Of a stretch of 64,000 bases of DNA, positions 1 through 9,205 are shown piece by piece (position 1 is the stretch's first letter; each line of letters begins with the position of its first letter). The notes under the pieces were generated by a model. That model did not search any database. It was not told the origin of the DNA and saw only the letters and a list, made by a program, of their open reading frames with translations. Source of the DNA: Nostocoides sp. F2B08 (GTDB lineage Bacteria > Actinomycetota > Actinomycetes > Actinomycetales > Dermatophilaceae). The stretch lies in contig NZ_WESE01000007.1 in assembly GCF_009184895.1 (NCBI RefSeq), forward strand, positions 62,001 through 126,000. The letters are read 5' to 3'. The translations under genes and the position numbers were made by a program.

Positions 1-303
1 GTGCTCGGGGGCGACGCCGTGACGGGGGAGACGCGCCAGTTGGACGGGGACCAGCTGGAGGTCGCGGTCCTGGACAGAGGACGCCCGAGGCGAACGTTCC
101 GCAGGATCGTCGGCACGCCCCTGGAGCACCTGCTCGCCGGATCCGACGAGCGTCTGGACGAGGTCCGACCCGGGCCCCATGATCGTGACACGGGCTCGAG
201 CGGAGAATCGGCCCGTCATGAGTCCACGAACCCGCAGACACAACGCGAGCGCGCGGAGCCACACGAGTCCGGGGACCCGCCCGAGGGGGATACCGACCGC
301 TGA
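1..303 (+). CDS. prcA: Proteasome subunit alpha, C-terminal part
   Basis: This is the last 100 codons of an ORF open at the left window edge, ending in TGA at 301-303. The segment LEVAVLDRGRPRRTFRRI followed by a short helix (LEHLLAG) matches the end of actinobacterial 20S proteasome alpha subunits, including the mycobacterial PrcA tail. The subunit forms the outer rings of the core particle that degrades pupylated proteins. The tail is acidic and low-complexity, as is usual. The pafA gene 2.7 kb downstream supports the call. The first base is not a start codon of the gene; the N-terminal part lies outside the window. Confidence 0.82.
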   Translation: MLGGDAVTGETRQLDGDQLEVAVLDRGRPRRTFRRIVGTPLEHLLAGSDERLDEVRPGPHDRDTGSSGESARHESTNPQTQRERAEPHESGDPPEGDTDR

Positions 304-342
304 CGTCGGGCTGACCGCCGCGGCGATGATCGCTGCCGTGAT

Positions 343-1485
343 CTACTCGGCTGCGTCAGGGCCGTCCGCGCGGTCGTCATCGGACTGCTCGCCGTTCCCC
401 TCACCGCGACCTTCTCCCGAGGGCTCGTCGAGACTGGGCTCTCCGGGCACATCCATCTGCGCAGGGGTCTCGGCGTGGGTCTCGGCGTCGTCGGCGGCGG
501 TGGCCTCCTCGCCGGCGTCATCGGCTGGCTGCTGCCCACCGTCGTCCATCGCCGCGGCCATGAGCGAGCCTCCGAGAACGGAGCCGCCGCCGACGGTCGC
601 CAGCATGGTGCGCACGTTGCCGAGCTGGGCGGTGATGGCGTCGCGCTGGGCCGTGACGGCGGCGAGCTCACGCTCCGAGTCGCGACGGATCCGATCAGCC
701 TGGTCACGGGCAGCCGCCAGAAGCTCCTCGGCCTCCGATCGGGCGTGGGCGAGGAGCCCTTCGGACTCCTCGCGGGCCCGCCGCCGATCCGCTTCCGCGT
801 CGGCGACCAGGCTCGCCGAGCGGGCCTGTGCCTCGTCGAGTGTGCGCTGCTGCTCCTCCATGAGGGTCGCGAACTCAGCGCTCGCCTTCTCTCGGCGCTC
901 ACCGAGCGTCGCCTCGAAGTCGGCCGCCGCGGCGGAGGCCCGGGCACGTTGGTTCTCGAATAAGGCCTCGGCCTCCTCCCGTCGGGCCGCGGCTTCACGG
1001 GCTGCGTCATCGAGGATCGAGTCGGCCTGCTGACGGGCCTTCTCGACGATGCGCACCGCCTCGGTGTCGGCGGCCGACCGAGTCTCCGCGGCATACTCCT
1101 CGGCCGCGACGCGAACCTCCTCGGCCTCGCGCTTGGCGCCGTCCCGGAGCAGGAGCGCGTCGCTGTCCGCTGACTCACGCAACGCCGTGGCCTCCTCATC
1201 GGCCAGCGACAGCATTGCGCCGATCCGCTCACCGAGGGCCTCGAAGGTCGGGGAGCCCACCTTCTTCGTCTCATCCTCGAGCGCAGCGATCCGGGCCTTG
1301 TGGGCCCGGATCTCGTCGCCGAGCCGCTCGTGGGAGGCCTGCAGCTGAGAGACCTCCACGGTCCGGTCGGCTGCCTCGCTCCGGGCCTCCTCCAGAGCCT
1401 GGCGCCACTCCTGGATGCGGCGGTCCACCTCGGTGGGGTCGTATCCGCGCAGGACCGTGCGGAAGCCGTTCTCCTGGGTCATCAT
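343..1485 (-). CDS. DivIVA-like coiled-coil protein
   Basis: 380 aa. Near the N-terminus the motif [17 protein letters not shown] resembles the membrane-binding DivIVA/Wag31 domain. Residues of roughly 20-280 are a long Ala/Glu/Arg-rich coiled coil, then a short Gly-rich hydrophobic stretch (residues about 290-310) and a strongly acidic tail. The ATG overlaps the TGA of the upstream gene (ATGA at 1482-1485), so the two are probably translationally coupled. Both lie between prcA and pafA but on the opposite strand. By family analogy it could be a polar scaffold or cytoskeletal protein; the exact role is unknown. A double Met (1485, 1482) leaves the start uncertain by one codon. Confidence 0.75.
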   Translation of the reverse strand: MMTQENGFRTVLRGYDPTEVDRRIQEWRQALEEARSEAADRTVEVSQLQASHERLGDEIRAHKARIAALEDETKKVGSPTFEALGERIGAMLSLADEEATALRESADSDALLLRDGAKREAEEVRVAAEEYAAETRSAADTEAVRIVEKARQQADSILDDAAREAAARREEAEALFENQRARASAAAADFEATLGERREKASAEFATLMEEQQRTLDEAQARSASLVADAEADRRRAREESEGLLAHARSEAEELLAAARDQADRIRRDSERELAAVTAQRDAITAQLGNVRTMLATVGGGSVLGGSLMAAAMDDGGQQPADDAGEEATAADDAETHAETPAQMDVPGEPSLDEPSGEGRGEGNGEQSDDDRADGPDAAE

Positions 1486-2966
1486 CGTCCTTCTCGTCCG
1501 GGGTCGGTGCTGGTGGTCTGGGTGGGCTGGTGCGGCGTGCCCGCGGGGTCCGGTCCGGCGCCGGCGCCGGCGTTCGGCTGGTCGGCCCCGGACCCCGGGA
1601 CCGCCAAGGCATCGATGACGCCCGAGAGCGCTCCGAGCTGGGTCGTGATGTCCGACCTCCGGCGCGCGAGGGCGTCGACCTCCGTTCGGGCCCGCTCGAG
1701 CATCTCGGCGGCCTCCTGTCGGACGCGGTCCGCGTCGGCGCGCGCTTCGTCCGTGAGCGCGACCAGCTCTGCCCGCTGGTGCCGGTGACGTTCGAGACTC
1801 TCCCGATGGAGCCGCTCCAACTCGGCGGTCGTGCTCTCTCGGAGCAGCTCGGCGCCCTCGCGAGCCTCAGCCAGTCGCCGCTCGGCCCGCTCCACGATCT
1901 CCGCCGCCTCCTCCCGTGCTGCGGTCAGGGTCCGGCCGGCCTCCTCCTCGGCCCGGCTCACGGTGCGGGCCGCTGCCTGCTCGGCGGATGCGAGGACGGC
2001 AGTGGCCAGACCCCGCACGCGATCGCTCTCAGCGGTCGCGTCGCGTACCTGGGTCGTCACCTTGTGCCGCGCGCGGCCGAGGATGTCGGCCAGGGCTCGC
2101 CGGCGCGCGCGGACGTGCCTTGTGAGGGCCTGGTGCGCCTGTCTGCGCTCGGACTCCGACTGATGCCGCGCCTGAGCGAGCATCGACTCGGCGGTGGCGT
2201 GGCTCCAGTCGAGATGCTCGCGAGCCTCCTGCAGGAGTTTGGCCACGTCCTCGTCCGCCGTGGCCCGCTGAGCCTCGATGTCCTGACGGGCGACCTCCCG
2301 GATCCCTGTTGCGTGCTCGCGGGCCTGTTCGACGACCCGCTCGGCCTGGGCCCGCAGCTCGGCGGACTCCTCCTCCGCAGCAGCCCTCATGTGGGCGGCC
2401 TCCGCATCAGCGGCCGCGAGCCTGTTCTGGAGACGATCCTCGTGTTCGGCCTCGGACCTGGCCAGTCGGTCGGCCGCATCGCGCACCCACGCCTCGTTGG
2501 CGGCGTCTCGCTCGGCTGTCTCAGCGGCCAGACGAGCTCTGCCTTCGGCCAGCTCCGTCTCTGCCTGAGCGCGAATCCGGGCGGCATCCTCGGCGGCCGA
2601 TGCGGCCCGTGCCCGGGCCTGCTCGAGTGCCTCGGCGAGGGCGATGTCGGCCTGCTCGGTCGCGCGCGTCGTGATCGCCGCAGCCTGGGCAGCCGCCGCC
2701 GACAACAGCTCCCGGGCGTCGGACTCGGCGCGTTCGACGACCTCGGTCGCCCGCCGGTGTCTCGGCTCGATCTCGGCACGCATCCGGTCGGCGTCGTCGT
2801 GGAGTGCCTGTGCCTCGGACCGGAGTCGTTGCGCAGCCGTCCGGGCCTCGGCCAGGACGCGCTCCGCCTCTGCCCGCGTGGCGTCGGCGTAGGCCTGCGC
2901 TCGTTCGAGGATCGAGGCCGTGTGCCGAGCGGTGCCGTCGCTCTGCGGGGTCACGGTCTCGGACAT
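1482..2966 (-). CDS. Long coiled-coil protein, partner of the DivIVA-like gene
   Basis: 494 aa from ATG at 2966. Almost the whole chain (about residues 15-460) is Ala/Glu/Arg heptad-rich sequence with many RAEAERxLxEAR-like repeats, ending in a Pro/Gly-rich tail. The composition resembles Scy/FilP-type actinobacterial coiled-coil scaffolds, but I recognise no catalytic domain. It is the first gene of a two-gene operon reading away from pafA, 87 bp from the pafA start, so the two promoters are back to back. The reading frame stays open upstream to 4538 as an antisense shadow of pafA; the start at 2966 is chosen because coiled-coil sequence begins there. Function is inferred only from architecture. 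Confidence 0.7.
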   Translation of the reverse strand: MSETVTPQSDGTARHTASILERAQAYADATRAEAERVLAEARTAAQRLRSEAQALHDDADRMRAEIEPRHRRATEVVERAESDARELLSAAAAQAAAITTRATEQADIALAEALEQARARAASAAEDAARIRAQAETELAEGRARLAAETAERDAANEAWVRDAADRLARSEAEHEDRLQNRLAAADAEAAHMRAAAEEESAELRAQAERVVEQAREHATGIREVARQDIEAQRATADEDVAKLLQEAREHLDWSHATAESMLAQARHQSESERRQAHQALTRHVRARRRALADILGRARHKVTTQVRDATAESDRVRGLATAVLASAEQAAARTVSRAEEEAGRTLTAAREEAAEIVERAERRLAEAREGAELLRESTTAELERLHRESLERHRHQRAELVALTDEARADADRVRQEAAEMLERARTEVDALARRRSDITTQLGALSGVIDALAVPGSGADQPNAGAGAGPDPAGTPHQPTQTTSTDPGREGR

Positions 2967-3053
2967 GGCCCCATCGTCGCATGTCCCAGCAGTGGGTCGC
3001 ACGGCCCGCCGCCCGCCTCGGGACGGCCGGCACGGTGCCGTAGGGTCGACCTC

Positions 3054-4457
3054 ATGGACCGCCGGATCTTCGGGATCGAGACCGAGTACGGCATCACCTG
3101 CGTCGCCGACGGGCAGCGGACGTTGACCCCCGACGAGGTCGCCCGCTACCTGTTCCGCAAGGTCGTCTCCTGGGGACGCTCGAGCAACGTCTTCCTGCAG
3201 AACGGCTCCCGTCTCTATCTCGACGTCGGCTCGCACCCCGAGTACGCCACGCCGGAGTGCGACGACGTCGCCGAGCTCGTCGTGCACGACAAGGCCGGTG
3301 AGCGAATCGTCGGAGACCTGGTTCGTGACGCCCAGGAGCGCCTGGCCCAGGAGGGCCTCTCCGGCACCATCTACGTGTTCAAGAACAACACGGACTCTGC
3401 CGGCAACTCCTACGGGTGTCACGAGAACTATCTGCTCGAGCGGACCGGGAGCTTCCAGGACGTCTCCGACACGCTCCTTCCCTTCCTTGTCTCCCGACAG
3501 CTGATCTGCGGCGCCGGGAAGGTGGTGGCGACCAGCCGCGGGGCGCGGTATGCGGTGAGCCAGCGGGCGGAGCACATCTGGGAGGGCGTGTCGTCCGCTA
3601 CGACGAGAAGCCGTCCGATCATCAATACGAGGGACGAGCCGCACGCGGACGCCGAACGGTACCGCCGGCTGCATGTCATCGTCGGCGACTCCAACATGAG
3701 CGAGACGACGACGCTGCTCAAGGTCGGCTCCGCCGACCTCGTGCTCCGGATGATCGAGGCCGGAGTGGTGATCCGCGACCTGACGCTCGAGAACCCGATC
3801 CGGTCGATCCGCGAGATGAGCTACGACATCACCGGCCGACGCACCGTCCGCCTGGCCAACGGCCGAGAGCTCTCGGCTCTCGACCTGCAGCGCACCTACG
3901 TCGACGCCGCGCACTCGTTCGCCGAGCGTGAGGGCCTGCTCGGACATCCCGTGCACGGTCGCGTCCTCGACCTGTGGCGCCGGACCGTCGCGGCCGTAGA
4001 GAGCGGTGACTTCACCGCGGTCGAGACCGAGATCGACTGGGTCATCAAGCGGCGACTCCTGCTCCGTTATGCGGAGAAGCACGGCCTGGGCCTGGACGAC
4101 CCCCGGATCGCCCAGCTCGATTTGGCGTACCACGACATCGACCCGGCACGGGGGCTGTTCTACGCCGCCCAGCGCAGCGGTCTGGCGGCGCGCAGCACAG
4201 ACGATCCCGCCGTGGCGACCGCCATGACAACGCCACCGCAGACGACCCGGGCCAGGCTGCGGGGAGAGTTCGTGCGTGCGGCGCAGGAGCACCGACGGGA
4301 CTTCACCGTCGACTGGGTCCACCTCAAGCTCAACGACCAGGCGCAGCGAACCGTCCTGTGCAAGAACCCGTTCACGGCCGTGGACGCGAGAGTCGAGCGT
4401 CTCATCGACGGGATGCGAACCGCACCGGGGAACGCACCCTCCGGGACGCCCGTTTAG
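3054..4457 (+). CDS. pafA: Pup--protein ligase
   Basis: 467 aa. PafA attaches the C-terminal glutamate of the small protein Pup to lysines of target proteins, marking them for the proteasome. The N-terminus [11 protein letters not shown] and the following [15 protein letters not shown] are hallmarks of the PafA/Dop glutamine-synthetase-like fold and contain the ATP/Mg-binding glutamates. [17 protein letters not shown] and [16 protein letters not shown] are further conserved family segments. Length is normal (452 aa in mycobacteria). PafA rather than Dop is indicated by the pafBC/tat/helY neighbourhood and by the lack of the Dop-specific loop. A TAGGGT box at 3041-3046, seven bases before ATG, suggests a leaderless mRNA. 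dop and pup are not in the window. Confidence 0.96.
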   Translation: MDRRIFGIETEYGITCVADGQRTLTPDEVARYLFRKVVSWGRSSNVFLQNGSRLYLDVGSHPEYATPECDDVAELVVHDKAGERIVGDLVRDAQERLAQEGLSGTIYVFKNNTDSAGNSYGCHENYLLERTGSFQDVSDTLLPFLVSRQLICGAGKVVATSRGARYAVSQRAEHIWEGVSSATTRSRPIINTRDEPHADAERYRRLHVIVGDSNMSETTTLLKVGSADLVLRMIEAGVVIRDLTLENPIRSIREMSYDITGRRTVRLANGRELSALDLQRTYVDAAHSFAEREGLLGHPVHGRVLDLWRRTVAAVESGDFTAVETEIDWVIKRRLLLRYAEKHGLGLDDPRIAQLDLAYHDIDPARGLFYAAQRSGLAARSTDDPAVATAMTTPPQTTRARLRGEFVRAAQEHRRDFTVDWVHLKLNDQAQRTVLCKNPFTAVDARVERLIDGMRTAPGNAPSGTPV

Positions 4458-4519
4458 ACTGGAGTCTTTGTCTGGCCGCATCGGCCCGAACACCCACGTC
4501 CCCGACCGGAAGATCACCC

Positions 4520-5479
4520 GTGCCCAAGCCCCGCTCACCCCGCCTCGTGGCCACCGTCCTGGCGGCCGCCATCAGCCTGGCCGCCTGCGGCTCGGACGCG
4601 CCCGAGACGGACACCTCGTCCGGTGTCCTCGATGACGTGACCGTCTCGGAGGCGGCCGACGACGAGACCACACCCGAGGTGACCTTCGAGCCGGGCTCGG
4701 TGGCCGTGGAGGAGACCGAGTCCCGGGTCGTCACCGAGGGCGATGGCTCCGAGCTGACCGGCTCCGAGCTGATCAGCTTCGACTTCGCCATCTTCTCCGG
4801 CGAGACGGCCGAGGAGCTGAGCAGCAGCTACCCGCAGACCCCCGTCGGCCTCGACCTCGCCGACGAGAACGTCCTGCCCGGGCTGACGGCGTCGATCACG
4901 GGCCAGAACGTCGGTTCCAGGCTCCTGGTCGCACTCCCGCCGGCCGAGGCGTTCGGCGAGCAGGGCAACCCACAGCTCGGCATCGAGGCAGGGGATACGG
5001 TGCTGTTCCTCGTGGACATTCTCGCGGCGGTGACGCCACTGGACGAGGCGACGGGCGCTGCGGTCGAGCCCGTCGACGGTCTCCCGACTGTCGAGGTGAC
5101 GCCGGGGGAGCCGGCCACGATCACGATCCCTGAGGATTTCAAGGACCCCGACGAGACGGTTGTCCAGCCGCTCATCACCGGGGAGGGCCCCGAGGTGACC
5201 GCCGGCCAGACGGTGCGGGTCGCATACACCGGCGTGACCGCGCGCGACGGCAACGTGTTCGACTCGTCGGCGAACGCCGCGACCGGCTACGCCGAGTTCC
5301 CGATCGGGGTCGGGTCCGTCATCCAGGGCTGGGACACGGGACTGGTCGGACAGACCGTCGGCAGCAGGGTCCTCCTCGTCATCCCGGCAGAGGAGGGCTA
5401 CGGCGAGCAGGGGAGCCCTCCGGACATCCAGGGCGGCGACACGCTGGTCTTCGTCGTCGACATCCTCGCCGCCTACTGA
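4520..5479 (+). CDS. FKBP-type peptidyl-prolyl isomerase lipoprotein with two FKBP domains
   Basis: 319 aa from GTG at 4520, with GGAAGA a few bases upstream. A lipoprotein signal peptide ends in the lipobox SLAAC, so the mature protein is probably anchored on the outer face of the membrane. Two FKBP domains follow, at about residues 75-175 and 225-319. The second keeps the family core VIQGWDTGLVG and a GYGEQG loop. The first has VLPGLTASITG in place of VIxGW and lacks the FD motif, so it is probably a degenerate, non-catalytic domain. It follows pafA by 62 bp, a common pairing in actinobacteria. It probably helps fold exported proteins. Confidence 0.88.
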   Translation: MPKPRSPRLVATVLAAAISLAACGSDAPETDTSSGVLDDVTVSEAADDETTPEVTFEPGSVAVEETESRVVTEGDGSELTGSELISFDFAIFSGETAEELSSSYPQTPVGLDLADENVLPGLTASITGQNVGSRLLVALPPAEAFGEQGNPQLGIEAGDTVLFLVDILAAVTPLDEATGAAVEPVDGLPTVEVTPGEPATITIPEDFKDPDETVVQPLITGEGPEVTAGQTVRVAYTGVTARDGNVFDSSANAATGYAEFPIGVGSVIQGWDTGLVGQTVGSRVLLVIPAEEGYGEQGSPPDIQGGDTLVFVVDILAAY

Positions 5480-5518
5480 GCGGACCGGACCGACCCACCC
5501 CGCATCCAAGGAGTGACC

Positions 5519-5899
5519 GTGAGCCCCCAGCACGACAAGCCCGAGATCGACTTTCCCGGCGAGGAGCCGCCGACCGACCTCGTGGTCGAGGACATCGTCG
5601 TCGGCGACGGTGAGGTGGCCGTGGCGGGCAGCACTGTCTGCGCGCACTACGTGGGGGTGGCCCACTCGACCGGGGAGGAGTTCGACGCGTCGTGGAACCG
5701 CGGCACACCGCTGGACTTCCGGCTGGGCGTCGGTCAGGTGATCAAGGGGTGGGACCAGGGGATCGTGGGAATGCGGGTCGGTGGTCGACGCCGGCTCGTC
5801 ATCCCACCGCACCTGGCCTACGGTGACCGCGGTGCCGGCTCGGCCATCGCGCCCGGCGAGACGCTCATCTTCGTCGTCGACCTCGTCGACGTTCGCTAG
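5519..5899 (+). CDS. Cytoplasmic FKBP-type peptidyl-prolyl cis-trans isomerase
   Basis: 126 aa, a single complete FKBP domain. Motifs are FDASWNRG, VIKGWDQGIVGMRVGG, RLVIPPHLAYG and a C-terminal LIFVVDLVDV strand, all canonical for active FKBP isomerases. There is no signal peptide, so it should act in the cytoplasm on proline peptide bonds of folding proteins. The start GTG at 5519 is preferred because AAGGAG (5508-5513) lies five bases upstream; a GTG at 5513 overlaps that site. Its TAG stop shares the palindrome CTAG (5896-5899) with the TAG stop of the convergent DUF3866 gene. Confidence 0.93.
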   Translation: MSPQHDKPEIDFPGEEPPTDLVVEDIVVGDGEVAVAGSTVCAHYVGVAHSTGEEFDASWNRGTPLDFRLGVGQVIKGWDQGIVGMRVGGRRRLVIPPHLAYGDRGAGSAIAPGETLIFVVDLVDVR

Positions 5900-7041
5900 A
5901 CGGAGGGTCCGGCCGGCCGCGCGTCGACCTCCGCGGTGAGCCTCGCCGCATGCCGGCCGGCCGCAGCGGCGGACAGGAAGGCGGCCGGGTCCTCGTCGTA
6001 CCCCCGACCCATCGTCGAGAGGCGCACCGGGCTCGACCGCAGCGTGGCCTCGAGCCCGTCCGTCGCGACCCTCACGACGCGGTGAGGAGCACGAGACTCC
6101 GCTGCGAGCCGGTGCGCGGCCTCGATGAGGTCGGGTCGGTCGTCGGGGACGGGCAGGTCTGCGGGTCGCAGCGCGACTGTGCCGTATGCGGTGGTGCTGT
6201 GGTGCGAGATGCCGCGGTGCCGGGGTCGCGGGTCCGCATCGGAGACGCGGAGCGCGGCCACCGGCCGCCCGGAGAGGACGGCGACTGCGTTGACCGCCTC
6301 TCCCGCGGCGACGCCCGAGTAGCCCCATCGGGTGCCGGTTCCGACGTTGCCCGGTCCCTGGATCACGACCGTGACATCGGCGTCGAGGACGTGGCGAGCA
6401 GCGAGGAGGCCGGTGTGCACGGTGACGGCCTCGAGGTCTCCGCCGAACGCCTGTCCGACCGTGACCGATCCGACCAGCCATTCGGCGTCACGGAGCGCTG
6501 CGACGGTCCGGGAGAAGGCGAGGGGGAGGGCACCCCCGTCGGTCATCACATAGGCGACACGGAGGCGGGGATCCTCCCGACGGACACCGGCGATGACGGC
6601 CGGAAGCGCCGAGTGCAGGTCGGCGACCACGACCGGCATGCCGCCGACGTCGTCGGCTGCGGCGAGGACTGCGTGGTGGACGCTGTCCTGCTCGTCGACC
6701 GCGAGAAGCATTTGCTGGAGAGGCGTGTAGCGGGCCTTGACGATGTGTCCGGGGGCGGCCGTATCCGGAGGCAGCGTCTCCCGGGTCACGACGAAGGCGA
6801 GGCCCCCGGTGCCGAGACCCCGAAGCAGCGCTCCCACGTTGAGGACGACCCGCTCGCCGATCTCGGGCTCTCCGTGCAGTCCCGTGTAGGCGAGGGCGGT
6901 CACCGTCTCGGCGGGCGAACCGGGTCCGCGCAGCTCCTCCACCTCGACGGACAGCTCGATCGCACCGGGCCAGTCGCGCCGTCGGGCGGTCACCCGACCC
7001 ACGCGCCACTGGACACCTCTGAGGTCGATGTGCGTCGTCAC
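5896..7041 (-). CDS. DUF3866 family protein
   Basis: 381 aa from GTG at 7041. It matches my memory of the actinobacterial DUF3866 family, whose function is unknown. Visible features are an N-terminal beta-rich part (VGRVTARRRDWPGAIELSVEVE), a central stretch with HIVKARYTPLQ, and a mononucleotide-binding-like segment VVIQGPGNVGTGTRWGYSG. No catalytic motif can be assigned. It diverges from pafBC with only 34 bp between starts. A TACGGT box at 7054-7049, seven bases before GTG, suggests leaderless transcription and fixes the start over an upstream in-frame ATG at 7125, which would lie inside pafBC. The partner role with PafBC is only suggested by position. Confidence 0.8.
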   Translation of the reverse strand: MTTHIDLRGVQWRVGRVTARRRDWPGAIELSVEVEELRGPGSPAETVTALAYTGLHGEPEIGERVVLNVGALLRGLGTGGLAFVVTRETLPPDTAAPGHIVKARYTPLQQMLLAVDEQDSVHHAVLAAADDVGGMPVVVADLHSALPAVIAGVRREDPRLRVAYVMTDGGALPLAFSRTVAALRDAEWLVGSVTVGQAFGGDLEAVTVHTGLLAARHVLDADVTVVIQGPGNVGTGTRWGYSGVAAGEAVNAVAVLSGRPVAALRVSDADPRPRHRGISHHSTTAYGTVALRPADLPVPDDRPDLIEAAHRLAAESRAPHRVVRVATDGLEATLRSSPVRLSTMGRGYDEDPAAFLSAAAAGRHAARLTAEVDARPAGPSV

Positions 7042-7048
7042 GGCCCCA

Positions 7049-7069
7049 ACCGTAGCCGTCGGGTAGCGT
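7049..7069. promoter_or_regulatory. Back-to-back -10 boxes of DUF3866 gene and pafBC
   Basis: TACGGT on the minus strand (7054-7049) lies seven bases before the DUF3866 GTG. TAGCGT on the plus strand (7064-7069) lies six bases before the pafBC GTG. Nine bases separate the two hexamers, so the divergent promoters must compete or be read alternately. Clear -35 hexamers are not seen. Confidence 0.55.
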
Positions 7070-7075
7070 GCCAGG

Positions 7076-9100
7076 GTGGCACCCGCACCGTCGGCCAAGA
7101 CCGAGCGTCTGATGAACCTCGTCATGACCCTCTTGTCGACGCGCCGCCCGCTGACGCGTCACGAGCTGAGGCGCACTGTCGAGCAGTACCGCCTCGCGCC
7201 GAGCGACGACGCGTTCGAGCGCATGTTCGAGCGCGACAAGGACGAGCTCCGGGCGCTGGGGGTCCCGCTGCAGACCGTCGACGCCGACCCGTTCTTCGGC
7301 GACGAGGTGGGCTACCGCATCCGCGCCGACGAGTACGTCCTGCCGGAGATCGAGTTCGAGGCCGACGAGCTGGTCGTCCTCGGACTCGCCGCACGCACCT
7401 GGTCGCACGGCACGCTCGGGGGGGCGGCGGCCCAGGCGCTGCGCAAGCTCCAGGCGACCCAGTCCGAGCACCGCCAGAGCGCCGAGGCGTGGGTCGAGCC
7501 CCGGCTCGGAACCTCCGAACCGACTTTCCCGGACATCCTGAGGGCCGTCCAGGAGCTCCGCGAGATCCGGTTCGCCTACCGCCGACCCGGTTCCGAGGAA
7601 GCGTCCGCCCGACGCGTACAGCCCTGGCATCTGACCTTCGTCCGCGGACACTGGTACCTCACCGGACTCGATCTCGACCGGGACGATCGTCGCGTCTTCC
7701 GGTTGAGCCGCATCGTCGGCCAGGTCACCCGGCACGGCACCCCCGGCGCCTACGCCGTGCCGGAGGACTCCCGAGGCACCGAGATCGAGGTGGATCCCGG
7801 CCCGGCGGACCCCACGCCCGTCATCGAGCTCGACGTCGAGCGGGGGGCGGGAGCAGGACTGCGAAGGTCGGCCACCGTCCTCGCAGAGGGCACCGACTGG
7901 GATCGCGTCGTGGTGGCCGGGATGGACCGCGACCATGCGGTTGCGGAGATCGCGGCCCTACTGGAACAAGCACGGGGAGTCACCCCGCGGGCCGTCCGGG
8001 ACCGGGTCGTGTCGCATCTCGGCGCCGTTCTCGCGGCTCATCGACGAGCGGACCTGGACCAGTTGCGTGAGGCGGTTGACCGGGTGCTCGCAGACGGGCG
8101 GGCCGTGGCTCCACGGCGGCACGGGTCTACGGAACCGGCGACCGAGCGACTGGCGCGCCTGTTGTCCATGGTCCCCTGGCTCGTTCACCGCCAGGGCATC
8201 GACATGGCGGAGGCCGCACGTGGTCTTGGAGTGGAAGAGGACCAGCTGCGGGCCGACCTCGACCTGCTCTTCCTCTGCGGCACCGGATCGATGCCGGATG
8301 AGCTCATCGAGGTCGACGCCGACGGCGGGCGGATCTTCATCCGCAATGCCGAGACCATCTCCCGCCCGCTTCGCCTCGGGTGGGACGAGGCGGTGACCCT
8401 CATCGTGGGTCTGCGCGCCCTGGCGGCCGTCCCCGGACTGCACGACGACGACGCCGTGCAGCGTGCTCTCGCGAAGCTGGAGCGAGCCTCCGGGGACCTC
8501 GCGGCCTCTGCCGACCGAGTTCGGGCCAGGCTGGCCGAGGATGTCGACCCCCGGTTGCTCTCGACCCTGCGTGGTGCCCTCTCGGACCGCCGTCGGGTGC
8601 GCATCGTGTACGAGTCGGCGGGCACCGACAGCGTCTCCGAGCGGGATGTCGACATCATGCGGGTGGCCAGCGCGGACGGGCGGTGGTACATCGAGGGGTG
8701 GTGCCACCGAGCAGTGGCGACGAGGCTCTTCCGGCTGGACCGGATCCGGTCGGCGACGGTCCTCGAGGTCGACGGCACACCGCCCGAGGAGGCCAGCGCA
8801 CGAGACCTGAACGCGGGAACCTACCTGCCCGCGCCGGACGCCCTCGTCGCGACGGTGCTGCTCAGTCCCTCAGCACGCTGGGTCTCCGACTACTACCCCG
8901 TGGAGGAGCAGGCGGTCGTCACCTCCGCGGCGGGGGAGACGTTCGACGCGGTCACCCTCCGAGTCTCCCGGCCCGAGTGGCTCATCCGCCTCGCCGTCCG
9001 CCTTGGCGGGGACTGTCTCGTCCTCGCGCCGGAGGCCTTGCGGATGCGGATGCTCGAGCGCGTGATGGCCTCGCGCGACCAGCACGCCGCCACGGCCTGA
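7076..9100 (+). CDS. pafBC: Fused PafB-PafC WYL-domain transcriptional activator of the DNA-damage response
   Basis: 674 aa from GTG at 7076. Two PafB/PafC-like halves are joined: each has an N-terminal winged-helix region (SAKTERLMNLVMTLLSTRRP; SMVPWLVHRQGIDMAEAARG from about residue 365) followed by a WYL ligand-sensing domain and a WCX C-terminal part (GHWYLTGLDL; GRWYIEGWCH). PafBC in mycobacteria activates the LexA-independent DNA-damage regulon from promoters of the type TTGTCRGTG-N8-TAN3T. Separate pafB and pafC genes are usual in mycobacteria; single fused proteins are known in Arthrobacter relatives. A TAGCGT box six bases before the start implies leaderless mRNA. A matching target promoter occurs before sbcD at 48,580. 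Confidence 0.93.
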   Translation: MAPAPSAKTERLMNLVMTLLSTRRPLTRHELRRTVEQYRLAPSDDAFERMFERDKDELRALGVPLQTVDADPFFGDEVGYRIRADEYVLPEIEFEADELVVLGLAARTWSHGTLGGAAAQALRKLQATQSEHRQSAEAWVEPRLGTSEPTFPDILRAVQELREIRFAYRRPGSEEASARRVQPWHLTFVRGHWYLTGLDLDRDDRRVFRLSRIVGQVTRHGTPGAYAVPEDSRGTEIEVDPGPADPTPVIELDVERGAGAGLRRSATVLAEGTDWDRVVVAGMDRDHAVAEIAALLEQARGVTPRAVRDRVVSHLGAVLAAHRRADLDQLREAVDRVLADGRAVAPRRHGSTEPATERLARLLSMVPWLVHRQGIDMAEAARGLGVEEDQLRADLDLLFLCGTGSMPDELIEVDADGGRIFIRNAETISRPLRLGWDEAVTLIVGLRALAAVPGLHDDDAVQRALAKLERASGDLAASADRVRARLAEDVDPRLLSTLRGALSDRRRVRIVYESAGTDSVSERDVDIMRVASADGRWYIEGWCHRAVATRLFRLDRIRSATVLEVDGTPPEEASARDLNAGTYLPAPDALVATVLLSPSARWVSDYYPVEEQAVVTSAAGETFDAVTLRVSRPEWLIRLAVRLGGDCLVLAPEALRMRMLERVMASRDQHAATA

Positions 9101-9205
9101 AGCGCGTCGACCCGCAGCGACCGGGGACCGCGGAATCCCTCACGTAGACTGGACGACGACCGGTGTCATCACGGGCACGAGTCACCATCGAAAGGGCGGA
9201 TCCTC

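Noticed and set aside
1215-3053. Plus-strand extension of the pafA frame
   Set aside because: It is antisense to the two coiled-coil genes and not similar to PafA; the family starts at the ATG at 3054.
1482-4538. A 1018-aa minus-strand ORF covering the coiled-coil gene and the antisense of pafA
   Set aside because: The part beyond 2966 is antisense to pafA, whose protein is clearly conserved; only 1482-2966 has coiled-coil character.
5950-8070. A 706-aa plus-strand ORF over DUF3866 and pafBC
   Set aside because: Runs across two conserved genes in a wrong frame; composition is that of a shadow ORF.
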